Source of the DNA: Acanthochlamys bracteata
Taxonomy: Eukaryota; Streptophyta; Magnoliopsida; Pandanales; Velloziaceae
DNA: 64,000 nt
Direction of reading: 5' to 3'
NCBI GenBank assembly: GCA_019914995.1
Contig: CM034144.1
Location: 1,560,001 to 1,624,000 of the forward strand
Below the pieces are notes generated by a model. The model worked only from the letters and a program-made list of their open reading frames with translations, made no database searches and was not told the DNA's origin. Shown here piece by piece: positions 13,648 to 26,761 of this stretch; the stretch's first letter is position 1, and every line of letters starts with the position of its first letter. The translations under genes and the position numbers were made by a program.

Positions 13648-14173
13648 AGTTTGAAGTGTGTAATTTTTTATCCTTATATCTTACCTGATTTTATTAAAAA
13701 ATTATTTCTAGCTTATTTTAATTATATAAGAAAATTCAAAAAAAAACTTCCAACTTATTTTTTTAAATATAAAAATTAAATTCACTTCAAAGAATACTTT
13801 CTATAGTAATTTATTTTTAATAATTGATTTCTTAATAGTTCACTTCTAAATAAAAAAACACACCTAAGAGTGAGCATTTCGAAGTAGGTATTTAAGATGA
13901 TCCGGTAGTTTCCTTAGTTATTATTTTCAGAGGGACACAAATAATGGAAAAGGAACAAAAAGATTGGATTAATTCTAAAAATTAATTTCAACAAATTCAA
14001 AAACTATTCGTTTCATTTTTTTTTTTTTTGGTTGTAAACTTTTATTTTTAATACATACATATAAAAACGAAGAGAGTGATTGAAAGTGTGCCATAGTGAA
14101 AGGGACAACTACCACCCAGAAGAAAAAAGTAAGAAAACTTTTGAAAAACAGAGATCTTTCTTCTTTCTCTCAC
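13648..14173. other. 5' flank of the KNOX gene
   Basis: AT-rich sequence with a 12-bp T run at 14018-14030. It must contain the KNOX promoter and 5' UTR; no confident TATA box is assigned. Confidence 0.3.
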
Positions 14174-17065
14174 ATGTCGCTCCACGGCAACCGTGTTCCG
14201 GCAGCATCACCAGAATGCTCAGGAGTATCACCTCCATGGTTGCTCGGTGGCGGTGCTGCAGAAACTGCAGAGGCAGCGAGGTTGAAATCGGAGATAGCTA
14301 ACCATCCTCTATACGGACGGTTGTTGTCGGAACACGTTGGTTGTCTCCGAGCAGCAACGCCGATAGACCAGTTGCCGAATATCGATGAACAGATTGCTGT
14401 GTCTCATCGTGTTGCTGCTAGGTATTCCGTTGCTGCTGCTGGAGTTGATTTTCTTGAGAATGAAGATCTTGATCAGTTCATGGTATACCATTTTCTTTTG
14501 TTTTCTTTCTTTTCTGTTTCTTTGGTTTGGCCAAAGTAATTCTTGTGTTTTTTCTTTCTTTCTTTCTTTTTGGTTCTTGTTTCTTTTGCTTTGTAGTTTT
14601 TGATGAAAATTTGGCGATGGCTTTCTCTTTTTCTGTTTGTTTTAGGGAGATGGGGGATGTTTATATTTTTGTGTGAGAGAGTAATGTGTTAACTTTATGA
14701 TCGAAATGTAGCAATTTCTTGGTTAAGCTTGTTGTTGTTTAATTTCTTGATTCTTGGAAGTGGTATGTTCACTGTTTCATTAGTTTGGGAAAAAAGATGA
14801 AATTTTTATGGACAAAGATTCTATTTTTGTGTTCTGAAGCTTGTCTTTGATGAAGGCAGTGGGCTAATTTCTTGGAAGAAATTCAACAGATTCTCCATGT
14901 TCTTGTTTTGGATTTCTTCTCATAGGAAGTGGAAGCACACTGTTACTTTGCTTTTTAAAATCTGCTAGGAAACGAGGAAGAACACTGTTACATTGATTTT
15001 TGAAATGTAACGTTGGTTAGTATAGCTTATGTATTTTTTTAATATTATTTGTTGGATGCTTAGCTCATCAGCCTCATCAATTTCAATGTTTCCTCCGATT
15101 TTCTCGAGAGATCTACTCCTATCATAGATATTTTGAGTTTATGAAATAGAATTTTTTTGAAGAATAAAATATTTTTATTTTTTTGAAAAACGAATTTTAT
15201 TTTTTTACTTTCAAAAAAATAATAAAAATATGTAATAAAAAGATCTCACTTCGTAGAATTTTGTTACACATTTTAAATTTTTAAATAAATTTTTTATATA
15301 CTTATAAAATATATATTAAAAAATATGAAATAAAAAAAAATTGAAAAATAATTTTTGATATGCATTGCCAAACGCACTCGACTGTGAGATAAGTGTCTTA
15401 CTTTGTTGATCACTTTGTATAGTTGGTCAAAACCTTTTTTTCAAGATCTAATGTGATATTCTAGGTTTAGACGAGCGAGAGCTTTGCCTAAACTTCATTT
15501 ATTTCATGTTCTTGTACATTACAACATATGCTTTTAAACCTCTGTTGAATGATTATGTGAGAGCATTCATTGCATTTGTTCTGTTTACATATATTGTACT
15601 CTGCTAGGAAATTGTCTCAAGCAGTTATAAGGATTTCATACAAGGATCTCATTTTATCATGTTTTACAAACTTTGTCACCTAACACCTACTCTTCCTTGT
15701 ATTTTCAGACACAATACATTTTCCTACTGTGTTCTTTCAGAGAGCAGCTAGAGCAGCATGTTCATGTGCATGCATACGAGGCAATCAGAGCTTGTTGGGA
15801 ACTCGAGCGGTCTCTGCAGAGCTTAACAGGTTTGATAGCAATTATAGTGTTTGAGTTCCTTTGGCCATGCTGTTTTCAGGTCCCAGGAACTTGAGCATCA
15901 GAACATCTCAACTTGCTCATATTTATCTGTACACCTGAGTTCTACATGCAGATAAATAAACATATGTTTTCGCATCATTTCAAGATGTTACAATTTGTTA
16001 CAAAAAGGATATGATAGGAGCACTAGGTAAAATTGGTTGGCAGTTTCTATGATATTTCTGTAACACCAATAAGATGTTCATCTCAGTAGATGACTATTGT
16101 ATTGTCAAAAAACTTCCATGTTTTAAGTAATGGTCTTTTTTCCATTGACAGATTGGGCTTTGCTTTATCTCTTAACGATCGATATAACTGATGTGTTAGT
16201 TTTCTAGTTATCCTTCTACTGTTAAGCTAGCGGATAAGATTTTCTAAAATTCCTTGATGGTGGCAACATAGTAGAAAACAGTTTTGAATATTGTCTTTCC
16301 TGTAGGAAAATTGTGATTTTGTTGACTTCATTTGAAATATGAGCATTTCTTTTTCATGCATTATTTTGTAGAGCTATGTAATGGATATTGTGACGGTGTA
16401 ACAGGTGTAATCACTGGTCAAGGGACAAGTGCAACAATGTCTGATGAAGATGAGGACCTGGACAACAGTGAAACCAATATCAACGAAGACAGCTTTGATA
16501 CATCTGATAGCATGGGATTTGGTCCTCTTATTCCAACGGAGAAAGAGAGGACATTGATGGAGCAGGTCAGGCAAGAACTGAAGCATGAACTTAAGCAGGT
16601 ACTGTCATGGTACACAATCAAAACATGTTCGCATGAAGCCTTCATCTTAATTTTGTAATTTGATCATTTAGGATTATAAGGGGAAGCTTGTAGACATAAG
16701 AGAAGAGATTCTTCGCAAGCGAAGAGCTGGTAAACTACCTGGCGACACAACTTCTCTTCTGAAAGAATGGTGGCGGACACACTCTAGGTGGCCGTACCCA
16801 ACAGTAAGTTCTACTGAATTTCTTTCTCCGTTTAACAATGCAATTCAAATATCAACTTTTAATTATGCATGAAAGTTGTAGTTATAAAATATAACCTGAT
16901 TCCTGTTCTTCTTATGATCAGGAGGATGACAAGGCTCGTTTGGTTCGTGAAACAGGATTGCAGCTGAAGCAAATCAATAACTGGTTCATCAACCAAAGGA
17001 AGAGGAACTGGAACACCAACCCAACTTCACCCCCATTGTTGAAGAGCAAGCGGCAAAGGTACTAA
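14174..17065 (+). CDS. Class II KNOX (TALE) homeobox transcription factor
   Basis: Five exons: 14174-14482, 15709-15829, 16405-16598, 16672-16803 and 16922-17065. They give 299 residues with all phases closing. The start is the first ATG in frame (MSLHGNRV). KNOX1 begins about residue 40 ([19 protein letters not shown]), and KNOX2 follows in exon 2 ([17 protein letters not shown]). An acidic linker starts [11 protein letters not shown], then [12 protein letters not shown], the ELK box (ELKHELKQ, 201-208) and a TALE homeodomain with the PYP loop and [10 protein letters not shown] (273-282). KNOX1/2 mediate dimerisation with BELL proteins; class II members drive differentiation and secondary-wall or lateral-organ programmes. 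The sequence looks closest to the KNAT3/4/5 type, but the N-terminus before KNOX1 is only about 40 residues and the tail ends KSKRQRY, so a KNAT7-like size class is also possible. The four introns fall at domain boundaries. Confidence 0.92.
15140..15380. repeat. F3 AT-rich repeat inside KNOX intron 1
   Basis: About 240 bp of ordered AT-rich blocks ending 'attgccaaacgcactc'. It aligns by eye with 40833-41095 ('..caccaaacgcagc'), including the shared 'cgtagaattttt' segment. It lies in the first KNOX intron, and neither splice site is touched. Confidence 0.5.
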
Positions 17066-20000
17066 TAACAATAATCCTAAGAATCTTATAGCTTTGTTTT
17101 TTTGTAGTTTTTTATCAATTTTACTTTGTGGAATCTAGCAATTAAATACAGATGATGCTGGTCATCGTCAAGAGCTTGAGCAGCAGCAGACATTTTTCGT
17201 AATGACTGACAGTGAAGACAATGCGGGGGCATGTGAGATGCTTGACTGAAATTAGTAAGAAAAGCATTTAGTGCTGATGTTTGTGGAACTAGTTGAACAA
17301 GACACGACCCTATTGAGAAACATGAAGTGCAATGAAATTGCGGAAAACAAATACAAATGAAGGAAACTTGTTCCAAACTATATGAATGAAAAAAGCAGTA
17401 GATGTTTAACCGGTTTTCGTCATACAATATTTGCATGCAAATATCCAGATGATCCAAATTTAAAAGTTGATAAGTTTTCTGTCCTTCTGATGAGTTCTTT
17501 GTGTTTACCTTGCCGTTATTCACTCTGTAGCTCTTAATTTGAAAAAATTCCTTCTCCCGAGAAGTCTTGTTCAGCTGCGAAGAAGCTGAAAAGTATAAAT
17601 GCGTAAAGCAGCATTGAAGAAGCTACGAAGTGTTTCGAGTTTCAGTCTTTCATTAGGCTACCATTTACCATGTTAAACATGGCCAGCGAAGTTTTTCTAC
17701 GTACAGGTTTTTCACGGATGTTGAAGTAAATTCTTTCTCATCATACAACATTAATTATTTGCATGTGATATTTAGGATTATTTTTTAACTTTCTATTTTA
17801 TTTTAATTTTTCAGTTCATATCCACAATAAATTTTAACATTTTACAGATTTTTTTATTTAAAAATATAAAAACTTTTAACATCATAATAACATTATATAT
17901 TATTATTGTTGTTATTTTGAGATAAAATAAATTTATTTTGAAAGATTATAATGATATAGCTGCACAGGATAGGAATCATTATCTAATTTGGGTTTTCAAA
18001 AGAAAGAAATATTGCAGTGCTTAATTTTGTTGCACTCTTCGTCTTCCAATCCAAATTTTTTGCTCCCTTTTGCAGTATGACAAGGTACTGTTTCTATTTC
18101 TGTGTACATTTTTTTTCACGTAAAGTGAAATGGCCACAATGAATTAAAGAGCAAATTAATGCATTTGGCTTCTAGCTAGCCGCTTGTTAAAAAATAAACA
18201 CAAACAAATATTTTCACATTTATTAACATGATAATATAAACATATATTTGAAGCAGTGCACAAGTCTATGGAATAAAGCTCTTCTATAATAAAATATATT
18301 TTAAATTCATTTTAAAAAAATAAATTATATTTTTTTATCTTAAAATAATAAAAATAAGTAAATAATATAATTTGATGACGTAAATTTTTTTCTATTTAAA
18401 ATTTTTTAAAAGTTGTATAAAATTTTATTTAAAAATTAAAATAAAAAATTATTGAAAAGTAATGTGAAAGGTTAAATGTTCATCGATAAGCAGAAAACGT
18501 TCAAAGGATTTGTACAGTAAATTTTTAGGTTAAAATTAGAAGCTAGAATGAGTTTCTTTAGTTGGAGTTTATGTAAAATTTGTATGTACACTTGTATAAA
18601 AAAAGCTTTGAACTAAAAAATAACTAAAATGTCGAGATTGTGTAATAATGTTAAATTTTTTTAATATTTACTAAGAGCAAAAACATCTATCCATTCAGTT
18701 AGAAACAATAGAAGTTTATATAATTGTACAAACTTAGTACGAAAATTACTACTTACTCCTGTATTAATAATTTTTCATCCAAATATCAAGGTTAAAATGG
18801 TCTAAGTAAATAATACTACTCTTCGCAAATATGGTCGGAAATGTTTGAAAATATTTATAAAAATAATTTTTCAAAAATAAAAAATAATTTTTATTTTATA
18901 TTTTAAAAAATACAAATAAGTAATAATACAAATAAGCACTTTCTAAAAATTTTAAAAACTAATTTTTTTAAAAATATTATAGATTATAAAAAATATGAAA
19001 TAAAAAATTAACATAAAAACTTATTAAAAAGTACTGGTATTCGTTCCGTACGGTAAAACAGTAATATGGAAAAAAAAAAACCTATAGAAAGGTTACTTCC
19101 ATAGAGCTCGTTTTAAATTTTTTTTTTTTCATTCAAATTTTTGGTTTCGTATTTTCTAATAAATTTTTCAAAATATTTTATTATTTTTAAAATAGAAAAA
19201 TACAAAAATAGTTTATATTATAAAATTTTATTATTATTTATTATTATTATTTTTTAGACAAAATAACATTTATTTTTTAAAAAAATTTAAAATATTTTTT
19301 GTTATAGAAAAATTATTTTTTTAAAAATACTCCAAAATGTCACGACTATTCGTTCAATTCAACTCTTGATAAAACGTGGGAGCTTCTCTCCTTTTTTTTA
19401 TTCCATTGATAAGAGCAAAGAGGAATGAAGCAAACTTTTTTAAACAAGTCATGCAGTATGCCATGGACTGAGTAAAAGAAATACAGCGAAACCACAGGTT
19501 GAACCCTAATGACTGAAGTCGTGTATTAGTTATCTTCGAATTTATATTTTTTGACCAAAATTCACTTTAAAAAATTATTGTTCATTTAAATACAATTAAA
19601 TATACAAAAGTACTGTCAAAACAAATTTTTAATTTATTTTTTGAAAAAATTCAGTTTTTAAAATTTATTTTGTTATGACACCAAACTAGCTGTAAAGGCG
19701 TTTTTCGAGTACATGTAATCGAATTTCATAAAATTAAATTTCTTAAAAATAAAATTTATTGGGAAGTGAAGTTCGATGAAGTAGAGTTCGGATGATATTT
19801 GAAACAAATAATGTAAAATTTGAAGTTTATTTTGATAGAAATAAATTCAGTATAAAAATAAAAATAAAATCTGAAATAATAATTAAAATATATAAAATAA
19901 CTGAATTTAAAATCTAAAAAAAATTTAGTGTATTTAAAACGAGCTTTAAAGCCAAGTCAAAAACTATTCCTAATGAACACAAACAAGCAACAAGACTTGT

Positions 20001-20388
20001 TCCTTCCTTTCAATCTTTTCCCAAATACCAACGCGGCTTTGGACACAAGCAGAGAGTTCTACTCAAATTTCTCAGCGCCTTCTCTTCTCATTCATATACA
20101 TCAGACAACACTTCATGCTTTTCATTCTATTCTCCGCCAAATCCATACAACACCTCTCAAAAAATTGTTTGCGACCACCGGAGTAAGTCCAGGATTGGAT
20201 CTTTCACGTATTTATATCAAAATTTAGCTGTTTAATCAGTGAGCCATCGTGCTTATACACTTCCTTGAATTTCTTCTCCAAGTTCGGCTACCGTAACCCT
20301 ATCATTTACCAGTAACACCTCCAGCGGCTAGCCGGCGTGTCTTAGAGTTTTTAGGGTGGAGCTAACGTGCTTGTTTAGATAGCTCTAG
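17066..20388. other. KNOX 3' flank and repeat-rich intergenic DNA
   Basis: About 17066-17750 is KNOX 3' flank. F3-type AT-rich repeats lie at about 18270-18480, 18835-19045 and 19100-19345. An F2 element lies at 19698-19940. From 19950 the sequence becomes less AT-rich and is probably the promoter and 5' UTR of the gene at 20389. A 99-residue open frame at 19928-20227 begins inside the F2 element and lacks coding features, so I treat it as leader. Confidence 0.45.
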
Positions 20389-20802
20389 ATGGCTAGTTTC
20401 CATGAAAGAATCCATAGAGAACAAGAAAGAGAAGAGGACGAAGAAGAAGAGAAAGAAGGATGCCTGAGCTTATTATGCTTCACTTGCACCTTCAGGAGAG
20501 ACGGTGGCGCTCGGCAATGGACGCGGTTGCGGGACGAAGATTGCGGCAGAGATAAGTGGTTTCAGAGCAAGTGCAAGAGAGCCAAGGAGATTTTGCTAGA
20601 GACCATTGGAGGAAACAAGTGGAGGACATCGATGTACAAGTTCAAGTTACAGAAGATTCGTCTCAGGAGAAGAAAGACGCCGGTTTGTGGCTATGATCCG
20701 GCGAGCTATGCTTTGAATTTCGATGACGGCAATGACCGTGGAGTTTCAGATTCTGTAGTTCATATTGGCATACATTCCATGAAGTCTTTGTCGCTGCTGT
20801 AA
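20389..20802 (+). CDS. Small plant protein with C-terminal YDPxSYALNFDDG motif
   Basis: An intronless 137-residue frame starts ATGGCTAGTTTCC. The N-terminus is strongly charged (EQEREEDEEEEKEGC). A Cys-containing hydrophobic patch (CLSLLCFTCTF) follows, then a basic middle rich in K and R. Near the C-terminus is GYDPASYALNFDDG, a signature I associate with an uncharacterised plant family sometimes labelled stress-induced; I cannot confirm the name. The patch is too short and too Cys-rich for a clear transmembrane helix; palmitoylation is conceivable but not shown. It is convergent with the Raf-like kinase gene, with 378 bp between the stop codons. Molecular function is unknown. Confidence 0.75.
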   Translation: MASFHERIHREQEREEDEEEEKEGCLSLLCFTCTFRRDGGARQWTRLRDEDCGRDKWFQSKCKRAKEILLETIGGNKWRTSMYKFKLQKIRLRRRKTPVCGYDPASYALNFDDGNDRGVSDSVVHIGIHSMKSLSLL

Positions 20803-21180
20803 AATTTTCTCTCAAGTAAAACTCAACATTTGTGTTCAATCCATTACTCAGAGTAAACAGAAACGTCACAGAACGTACAGAAAAAATATGGTAAAATAAA
20901 TTCTCATATGTACATAAGCTAACAGGTATAATAGAATTGGATAGATTCATTTTCTCAACTAACCTTGAAATCCTAACTTCACAGATTCACAAACGAGAAA
21001 ATTTTGGCGGACAAGTTCGTGACATGTACGCTCTACACTTGTATTCACAAGGTAACGGCAACCAGTTTCCTATCAGAGACTATAGAAAGGTAGCACCCAT
21101 CTGCCTCAAAGATCTAACGTGCACAAGAAAGATAATTATAACACAGGGGAACTCAAGAATAAACAGTGATATATATCAAA
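20803..21180. other. Convergent 3' regions
   Basis: 378 bp between the stop of the 20389 gene (plus) and the stop of the Raf-like kinase (minus). It must carry both 3' UTRs; no other gene is seen. Confidence 0.4.
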
Positions 21181-24100
21181 TTATTTTGACTGTGCATGTT
21201 GATTAGCTCCGTAGTTCGCGGTGTTCTTTTTATGTAAAGAAGCGGCCATGGAACGCAATCTGTTTGCAATGTCTGTGAAGCTTGGTCTTTCTGAGGGTTC
21301 GGAAGACCAACATTGTTCCATTAATGCCCGCCATTCCGGTTCACAATTTTCAGGGACTGGAGGACGCAGCGTATTGTTCACAATTCCACCTAGATATTAC
21401 CAGAGCGCTGGATATCAGTGTGCGGTTCCCAAGAAATGTGAATGTACGAGGAAACAGAATGTACCTATGATGGCTCCATAGTGCAAGTCTGCATATGGTT
21501 CATCTCCCGTAAGGAGTTCCCACATCACTATGCCATAGGAGAAGACATCAACCTGAGATTGAAAGGAGATCTGTAAGGCACAAGACAAACACAATACAGA
21601 AGCAAGACGCTGCACAAGAACGTCAAGAGAACCTTCTCAGAGACAAGACTGCTACTGCCATTCAAAAGCTCTGGAGCCATCCACGGAAGAGTTCCTCGAA
21701 CACCACCTGAAATCAGGGTCTGGCATTTCACTTTAGACAAGCCCAAATCACCAACCTGAAAATAGAAGTTTCATATAACATTAATCACCAGTGAGTATCC
21801 ATGCAGTACGTATATGTACAGCGCATCCCAAGTTGAACTTATTCGACAATAAGTATCTTAGTCAAGTATATAATTGAAATCTTATGACCTAATAAGTGAA
21901 GGTGCTTCGTATTTGACAAAATTGTTAGGGAAAAGAGAAGACTGAAAGCACTTACTCAAGTAGGACATATGCTTCAGACAAGTTACATATACCAAGTGAC
22001 TCGAGATTTTATAAAAGAGGAAATATTCATGGATCATTAAGGCATAAGAAAATAAACTAGCAAGGATTTAATGGTCGAAACCTACAAATAGAATGACAGA
22101 GGTAACATCGAAAGCTTGAATACTCACTTGTTAGCATTGGCATGAGAAGACATGCCAAGTTTGCTGGGCATTAGCTTGTGATGAAGTACTAAAATCAATA
22201 TTTGGCTAGATCAAAACAGTTTGCTTGGATTCAAATGTGTGAATGCAACAAACACTTAGGCTTGAAGAAACAGTAGTATTGAACAAAGCAATGAGAAACC
22301 TTTTTCTCTCAAAGATAAAGCACGAGAAATTTTAAAATTACAGACTTACTTTCTAATATGGAATAAAATATGGAGTAACATTTTTTCTCATTAGCAAATG
22401 CAAAAAACTGACATGTCAAACTTTGAAAAAGGAAATCAATGAAGGAAAAACCGACAAGATAGTCTGAAGCCAGTACCAAGATATAACAAGGAAAATTGAC
22501 AAGATAGCAAAGTCTTTAGAAAAAGGTATGTTTCTCTAAAAGCTGACTCTACAATGCGGTTGCAAATTTGTAAATACACGGGACATGCTATTATGGCAAT
22601 AAATGATACTCGCAAAAAAGGTAATTAAACAGCTGCGTGTCAACGACCTTCTATACTATAAGCAGAACTTTTGGAAGTCAAAAGATTACTTCTCTTTCAA
22701 TATGTTTTCCTGAAAACTAAAGAAATAAAAGGATTTTTGAGCTTGTTATGACAACCGCACAAACATTTGTTCAAAGAGATGTCATATAGATCTTTGAATA
22801 TAAAATTAAGTGTAATGTACTATGGCCTAGTCAATTTGCAATTAGTAAAATGCACCTTGCATATGGGTCTGTGAGGATCTCTCAAATTGACAAGTAGATT
22901 ATCGCTTTTAAGATCAAAGTGTACAATGTTCTTCCCATGCAAATACTCCATTCCAAAAGCAACATCCATCGCTATTATGAGACGTTTGCGCTTGTCAAGA
23001 GTCCTGTTGACGAATGTCAAGGCTTATGAGAGAACATAGATTATCTTAATGTATAAGAATGGTAGGACTGCAAAAAACCTACTTGTCATTCCTCTGAAGA
23101 GCACTCTTTAAGGAACCGTTCACCATATACTCAGTCACAGTAGCAAATGATCCCCCGGGTCCATCTAAGACAACACCATAAAATGCCACAACATTTGGAT
23201 GATGCAAATCAGCAAGTTTACATGCCTCGTTCCAGAAATCAGCCCTCTGAAGATATGTGTTAAAATTTATAAGAAAACTGAATAAAAGACTCTGGAACAA
23301 AAGGCTGAAAAAACAGTGTTATGAAACACAGACCATGCGATCCTGCTCTGAAGGCTTCCCTGCGAAGCATCTATCGTTAATTCTCTTTATAGCAACATCA
23401 GACCCCCTCCACTTCCCATGGTACACTGTCCCAAAAGTTCCAGAACCCAATTCACGCAGCTCCTCGAGATCACTATTCTTTATAATCTACAAAGCATATG
23501 AGAAACATAAGGCAATAAATTATATGATGGATGATATGAGAGAATTGCCAGACACAAGAAAGAAAATACAAGCTACTATTGTACCTGAAGATGACCAATG
23601 CCTTCTTTAGGTGGCAGACCAATATTAACCTTATCTGTGTGTCTACTCTTGATGTCCTAATTCAAGCCAAAGTAAAATTCAGCACCAGAAATTGCCTAAA
23701 GTTGCACGCAGAAAGAGGTAAAGAGAAGCATTCACCACCTCAACTCTGCGATCAACTATAGCTGCTGCACTCCGTGAATTAATCTTTTCTTCGTTAATCT
23801 CCCTTTCTTTATTAGCTTCTAATACAGTTTCTTTTTCTTTTCTTTCATGAGCAAAGAATATAGGAACAGGAGGTGCAGCTGGCTGAAGAACTGAAGCTGC
23901 CACATCCTCGGCAAGAGCTTGAATATCATGTTTAACTAGCTCTTCAACTGAAAAACAAAAGAAAGAAAAAGAAAAAAAGAAGACCGACATGTATCAACAG
24001 GACAGAATAAAATAAGGTCGAGATTACTTCAAAAGATTAGCAGCCAACCTTTAGCAGGTTGAACTGGCTCTAGTAAGGTCATACTCTGACCTGATTTAGG

Positions 24101-26761
24101 TTGGTTGAACTCGCCTCCTTCTAACGTAGAAACAACATTTCCATTGCTGTTTGCCAAGTTATTTTCACAACCGGAATCTTTTGAACTAAGGGACTCCGTA
24201 CTAGCTACCCTAGTAGGTTTAGATGGTAACACATTTGCCCCTCCAACTATGCTCCAAGGATCTGAAATTGAGAAAAGTGAATCTGATGACTCTTGAAGCA
24301 ACTCCACATTACTGGTTGGGCAACTAATATTTGGAGATTGGGCAGAGGATTTGGTGCTTGCAGGAGGAGCTATGGGATTGGGCATATTATTGGTGTGTAG
24401 TAGAGAAGCCTCAACTTTCTTGTTATCCACAGGGAACTTATTTGCAGCATTATGACTGTGAGGAAAATCAAGACCACGAGTGTGTGTAGGCAGCAACCAT
24501 TCTTTGGGAACAGGTGGCTCAGGCATTGTATCCAAATTTTTGTTGTATAAACCTTGGTTCAACATCGTGATAGGAGCCTGAGTAGTTGCAACAGGCTGAA
24601 GATTCTGAAGACAACTCACATCCACGGAAGCAGGCGGAACTTGATCAAGGGGTCTTACATGATTTACATCTGAATCAACTCCAGGATGACCTAAGGGATT
24701 TCCAGCATATATAGCATTTCCACTGACTTTTTGTCCAGCAGTGCATCCATTCTCCATAACCAAAGCTGGTCTGTCTGGTATCAAATCCTTTGGTGACGTC
24801 AAAATAGGTCGAACTGCAACCTTCACTTGCTCAAGACCTGAAGGCTCTGCAGGATTAACTTGCAACTTAGCCATCATCACATCAATGGGATTCACATTAT
24901 CGTAAGAGAGCCCAAGAATTGAATCTTGAATAGCAGGGTCTTTCATATTCCTTACTGAACTAATATCAGCAAATTGGGGTTTAGCAATAACATCAGGCTT
25001 TACGTGATGTTGAGGCAGTCCAATTGGCTGTTGCAGCTGTTGCTGGCTCAAAGGCCCATCGATATTAGGTTGTGGAGCATTCCCCTGGAGAAGCCCGTAG
25101 ATTGTTGAAATGTCTCCTTGGAAGCCTGAAGTTGCAGATGGATTCACACCTACCACATGACTGTAATTCTCAGCTTTAGGGTGAGTTGGCACCTCACTTG
25201 TGATGCCCAAAGCAGTAGGTGCATTCACTCCTATAACACGATTATAAGTCTCAGCTTTTGGGCGAGCCTGCACCTCTACTGGGAAGCCCATCAAAGGAGT
25301 TGACTGGAGCACAACCTTTGCCTGATCAAAATTTTCAACCTTAGGAACATTAAGGAGACCAGTGAAGCCCGCTGCAGCTGACGGATGCAGGCTCGCAGCT
25401 AGATCAAAATTCTCAGTCCTTGGGACAGCTTGCTGCACATCTGGTGGCTTACCTAACCCATAATTTACCAAATCGCTCACAGTTGTCATATTTTCCACTT
25501 TCGGATCTAACAAGCCATCTTGTATGGCTCCTGACACAGGCTTGCTCTGATTCTGACCATCAGAATGAAGACTATAAAAAACAGGAGCTACCTCTGCAGA
25601 ATTTCCAGATGACCCTTTGCTGTTCTCCTGCACAAGCATATCTGAATGCGCATGTGGAAGAGCTTTCTGACACAAATGGCATTCTTCAATTTTCAATGGG
25701 GGTTGAGGTGGTCCAGTTGGCGGGGGCACCTGGACGAACTCATACCGCAGCTGGTCTACATTCTGTTGCGGCTGTGTTATATACGAAGATGGCAAAGACG
25801 GCAGCTGCGTAAGAGGCTGGTAAGCAGGTTTATAACCGTGATCAGTCGGAATCTGGGTAACGACCCTGGTTGCCGCAAAGGGATTCTCCTCCCCAAAAGT
25901 TCCCATACCTGTCGGAACTGGCTTCACTCCAGTTGGCCCAGCTGGCGATGCAGTATTGACATGCACTGGAGCAGCCACAGGAGAAGCAGCTGTAACATGA
26001 GCCGGAGCCATGTGCGGATTTACTGACACATAAACTGGTGCAGGGTTTGTCATCGCCCCAGCCACACCCAACGGTTGTGTAGTGGTTAAAAACTGAACCT
26101 GGGACGGGTCTATATAGGTCGGCATGGGTACTAACATTGGCATCGATTGAGCTACAGCAGAACTACTAGAATCCGTAGGATTCATAGAAACAGCCCCACG
26201 GGGCGACGTACCTTCGCAAACCCCATCAACCACCGAATCCGAATTCTGTGTCGATGAAGCCGCACTAGCACCACTATCTTTCCTCCTTAACAACGCGGAT
26301 GGCAACAGATCAGCAGAAGAAGAATTAACCGCATCGATATACCGACTAACCGAATCTTCAGAACCATCAACGGAATTAGAATCCAACGGCGGGAAAAGGA
26401 AAGCACGAAGTTTTGCGGAACCATCAGAAGAAGCAGCGAGCTTATCGTACTCTTCCAACATGTTATCGAGATCTTCAGGGCACGAAACCGAAACCAAGGC
26501 ATCAAGGTCTTCGTCAGGAAGCTGGTATTTGAACACAACAGGTCCCCCAGCGGATTCAGTCACCTTCGACATAAGCTCGTCAAAGGTTACATCTTTCCGA
26601 AAGGTAATGATTCGAGTATGCCCGCCGACATATCGGAGAACGTTGTCCGTTGGCCGTGGAACAACTTTTCCACCAAAACTACACATAATTTTCAATTTCC
26701 TGTTACCTGAATTGGATGAATCAAGCTGTTGCTGTTGTTGAAGGTGATCTGAGTCGGCCAT
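21181..26761 (-). CDS. B4-type Raf-like MAPKKK with PB1 domain
   Basis: Nine exons on the minus strand: 26761-24049, 23947-23736, 23656-23585, 23486-23334, 23246-23083, 23003-22856, 21755-21633, 21552-21465 and 21389-21181. They join into 1293 residues with all phases matching. The start is MADSDHL; the longer upstream frame has no ATG. Residues about 22-110 form a PB1 domain ([14 protein letters not shown]...; [14 protein letters not shown]). A long Pro/Gln/Ser-rich, probably disordered, region follows to about residue 990. The kinase domain spans about 1000-1270: [17 protein letters not shown] lysine 1033, catalytic HFDLKSDN (1133-1140) in place of HRD, and DLG (1157-1159) in place of DFG, then [14 protein letters not shown] and DLG also occur in B4 relatives, so the kinase is probably active. 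Arabidopsis B4 RAFs phosphorylate subclass I SnRK2 kinases during osmotic stress; a similar role is inferred. Intron 6 is the longest (about 1.1 kb). Confidence 0.93.

Noticed and set aside
19928-20227. 99-residue open frame upstream of the YDP-motif gene
   Set aside because: It begins inside an F2 transposon end without an ATG start, has no coding signature, and fits 5' leader sequence.
22856-23246. HFD instead of HRD and DLG instead of DFG as signs of a dead kinase
   Set aside because: Both changes are, to my knowledge, shared by active plant B4 Raf-like kinases, and the catalytic Lys and Asp remain, so they are family traits rather than damage.
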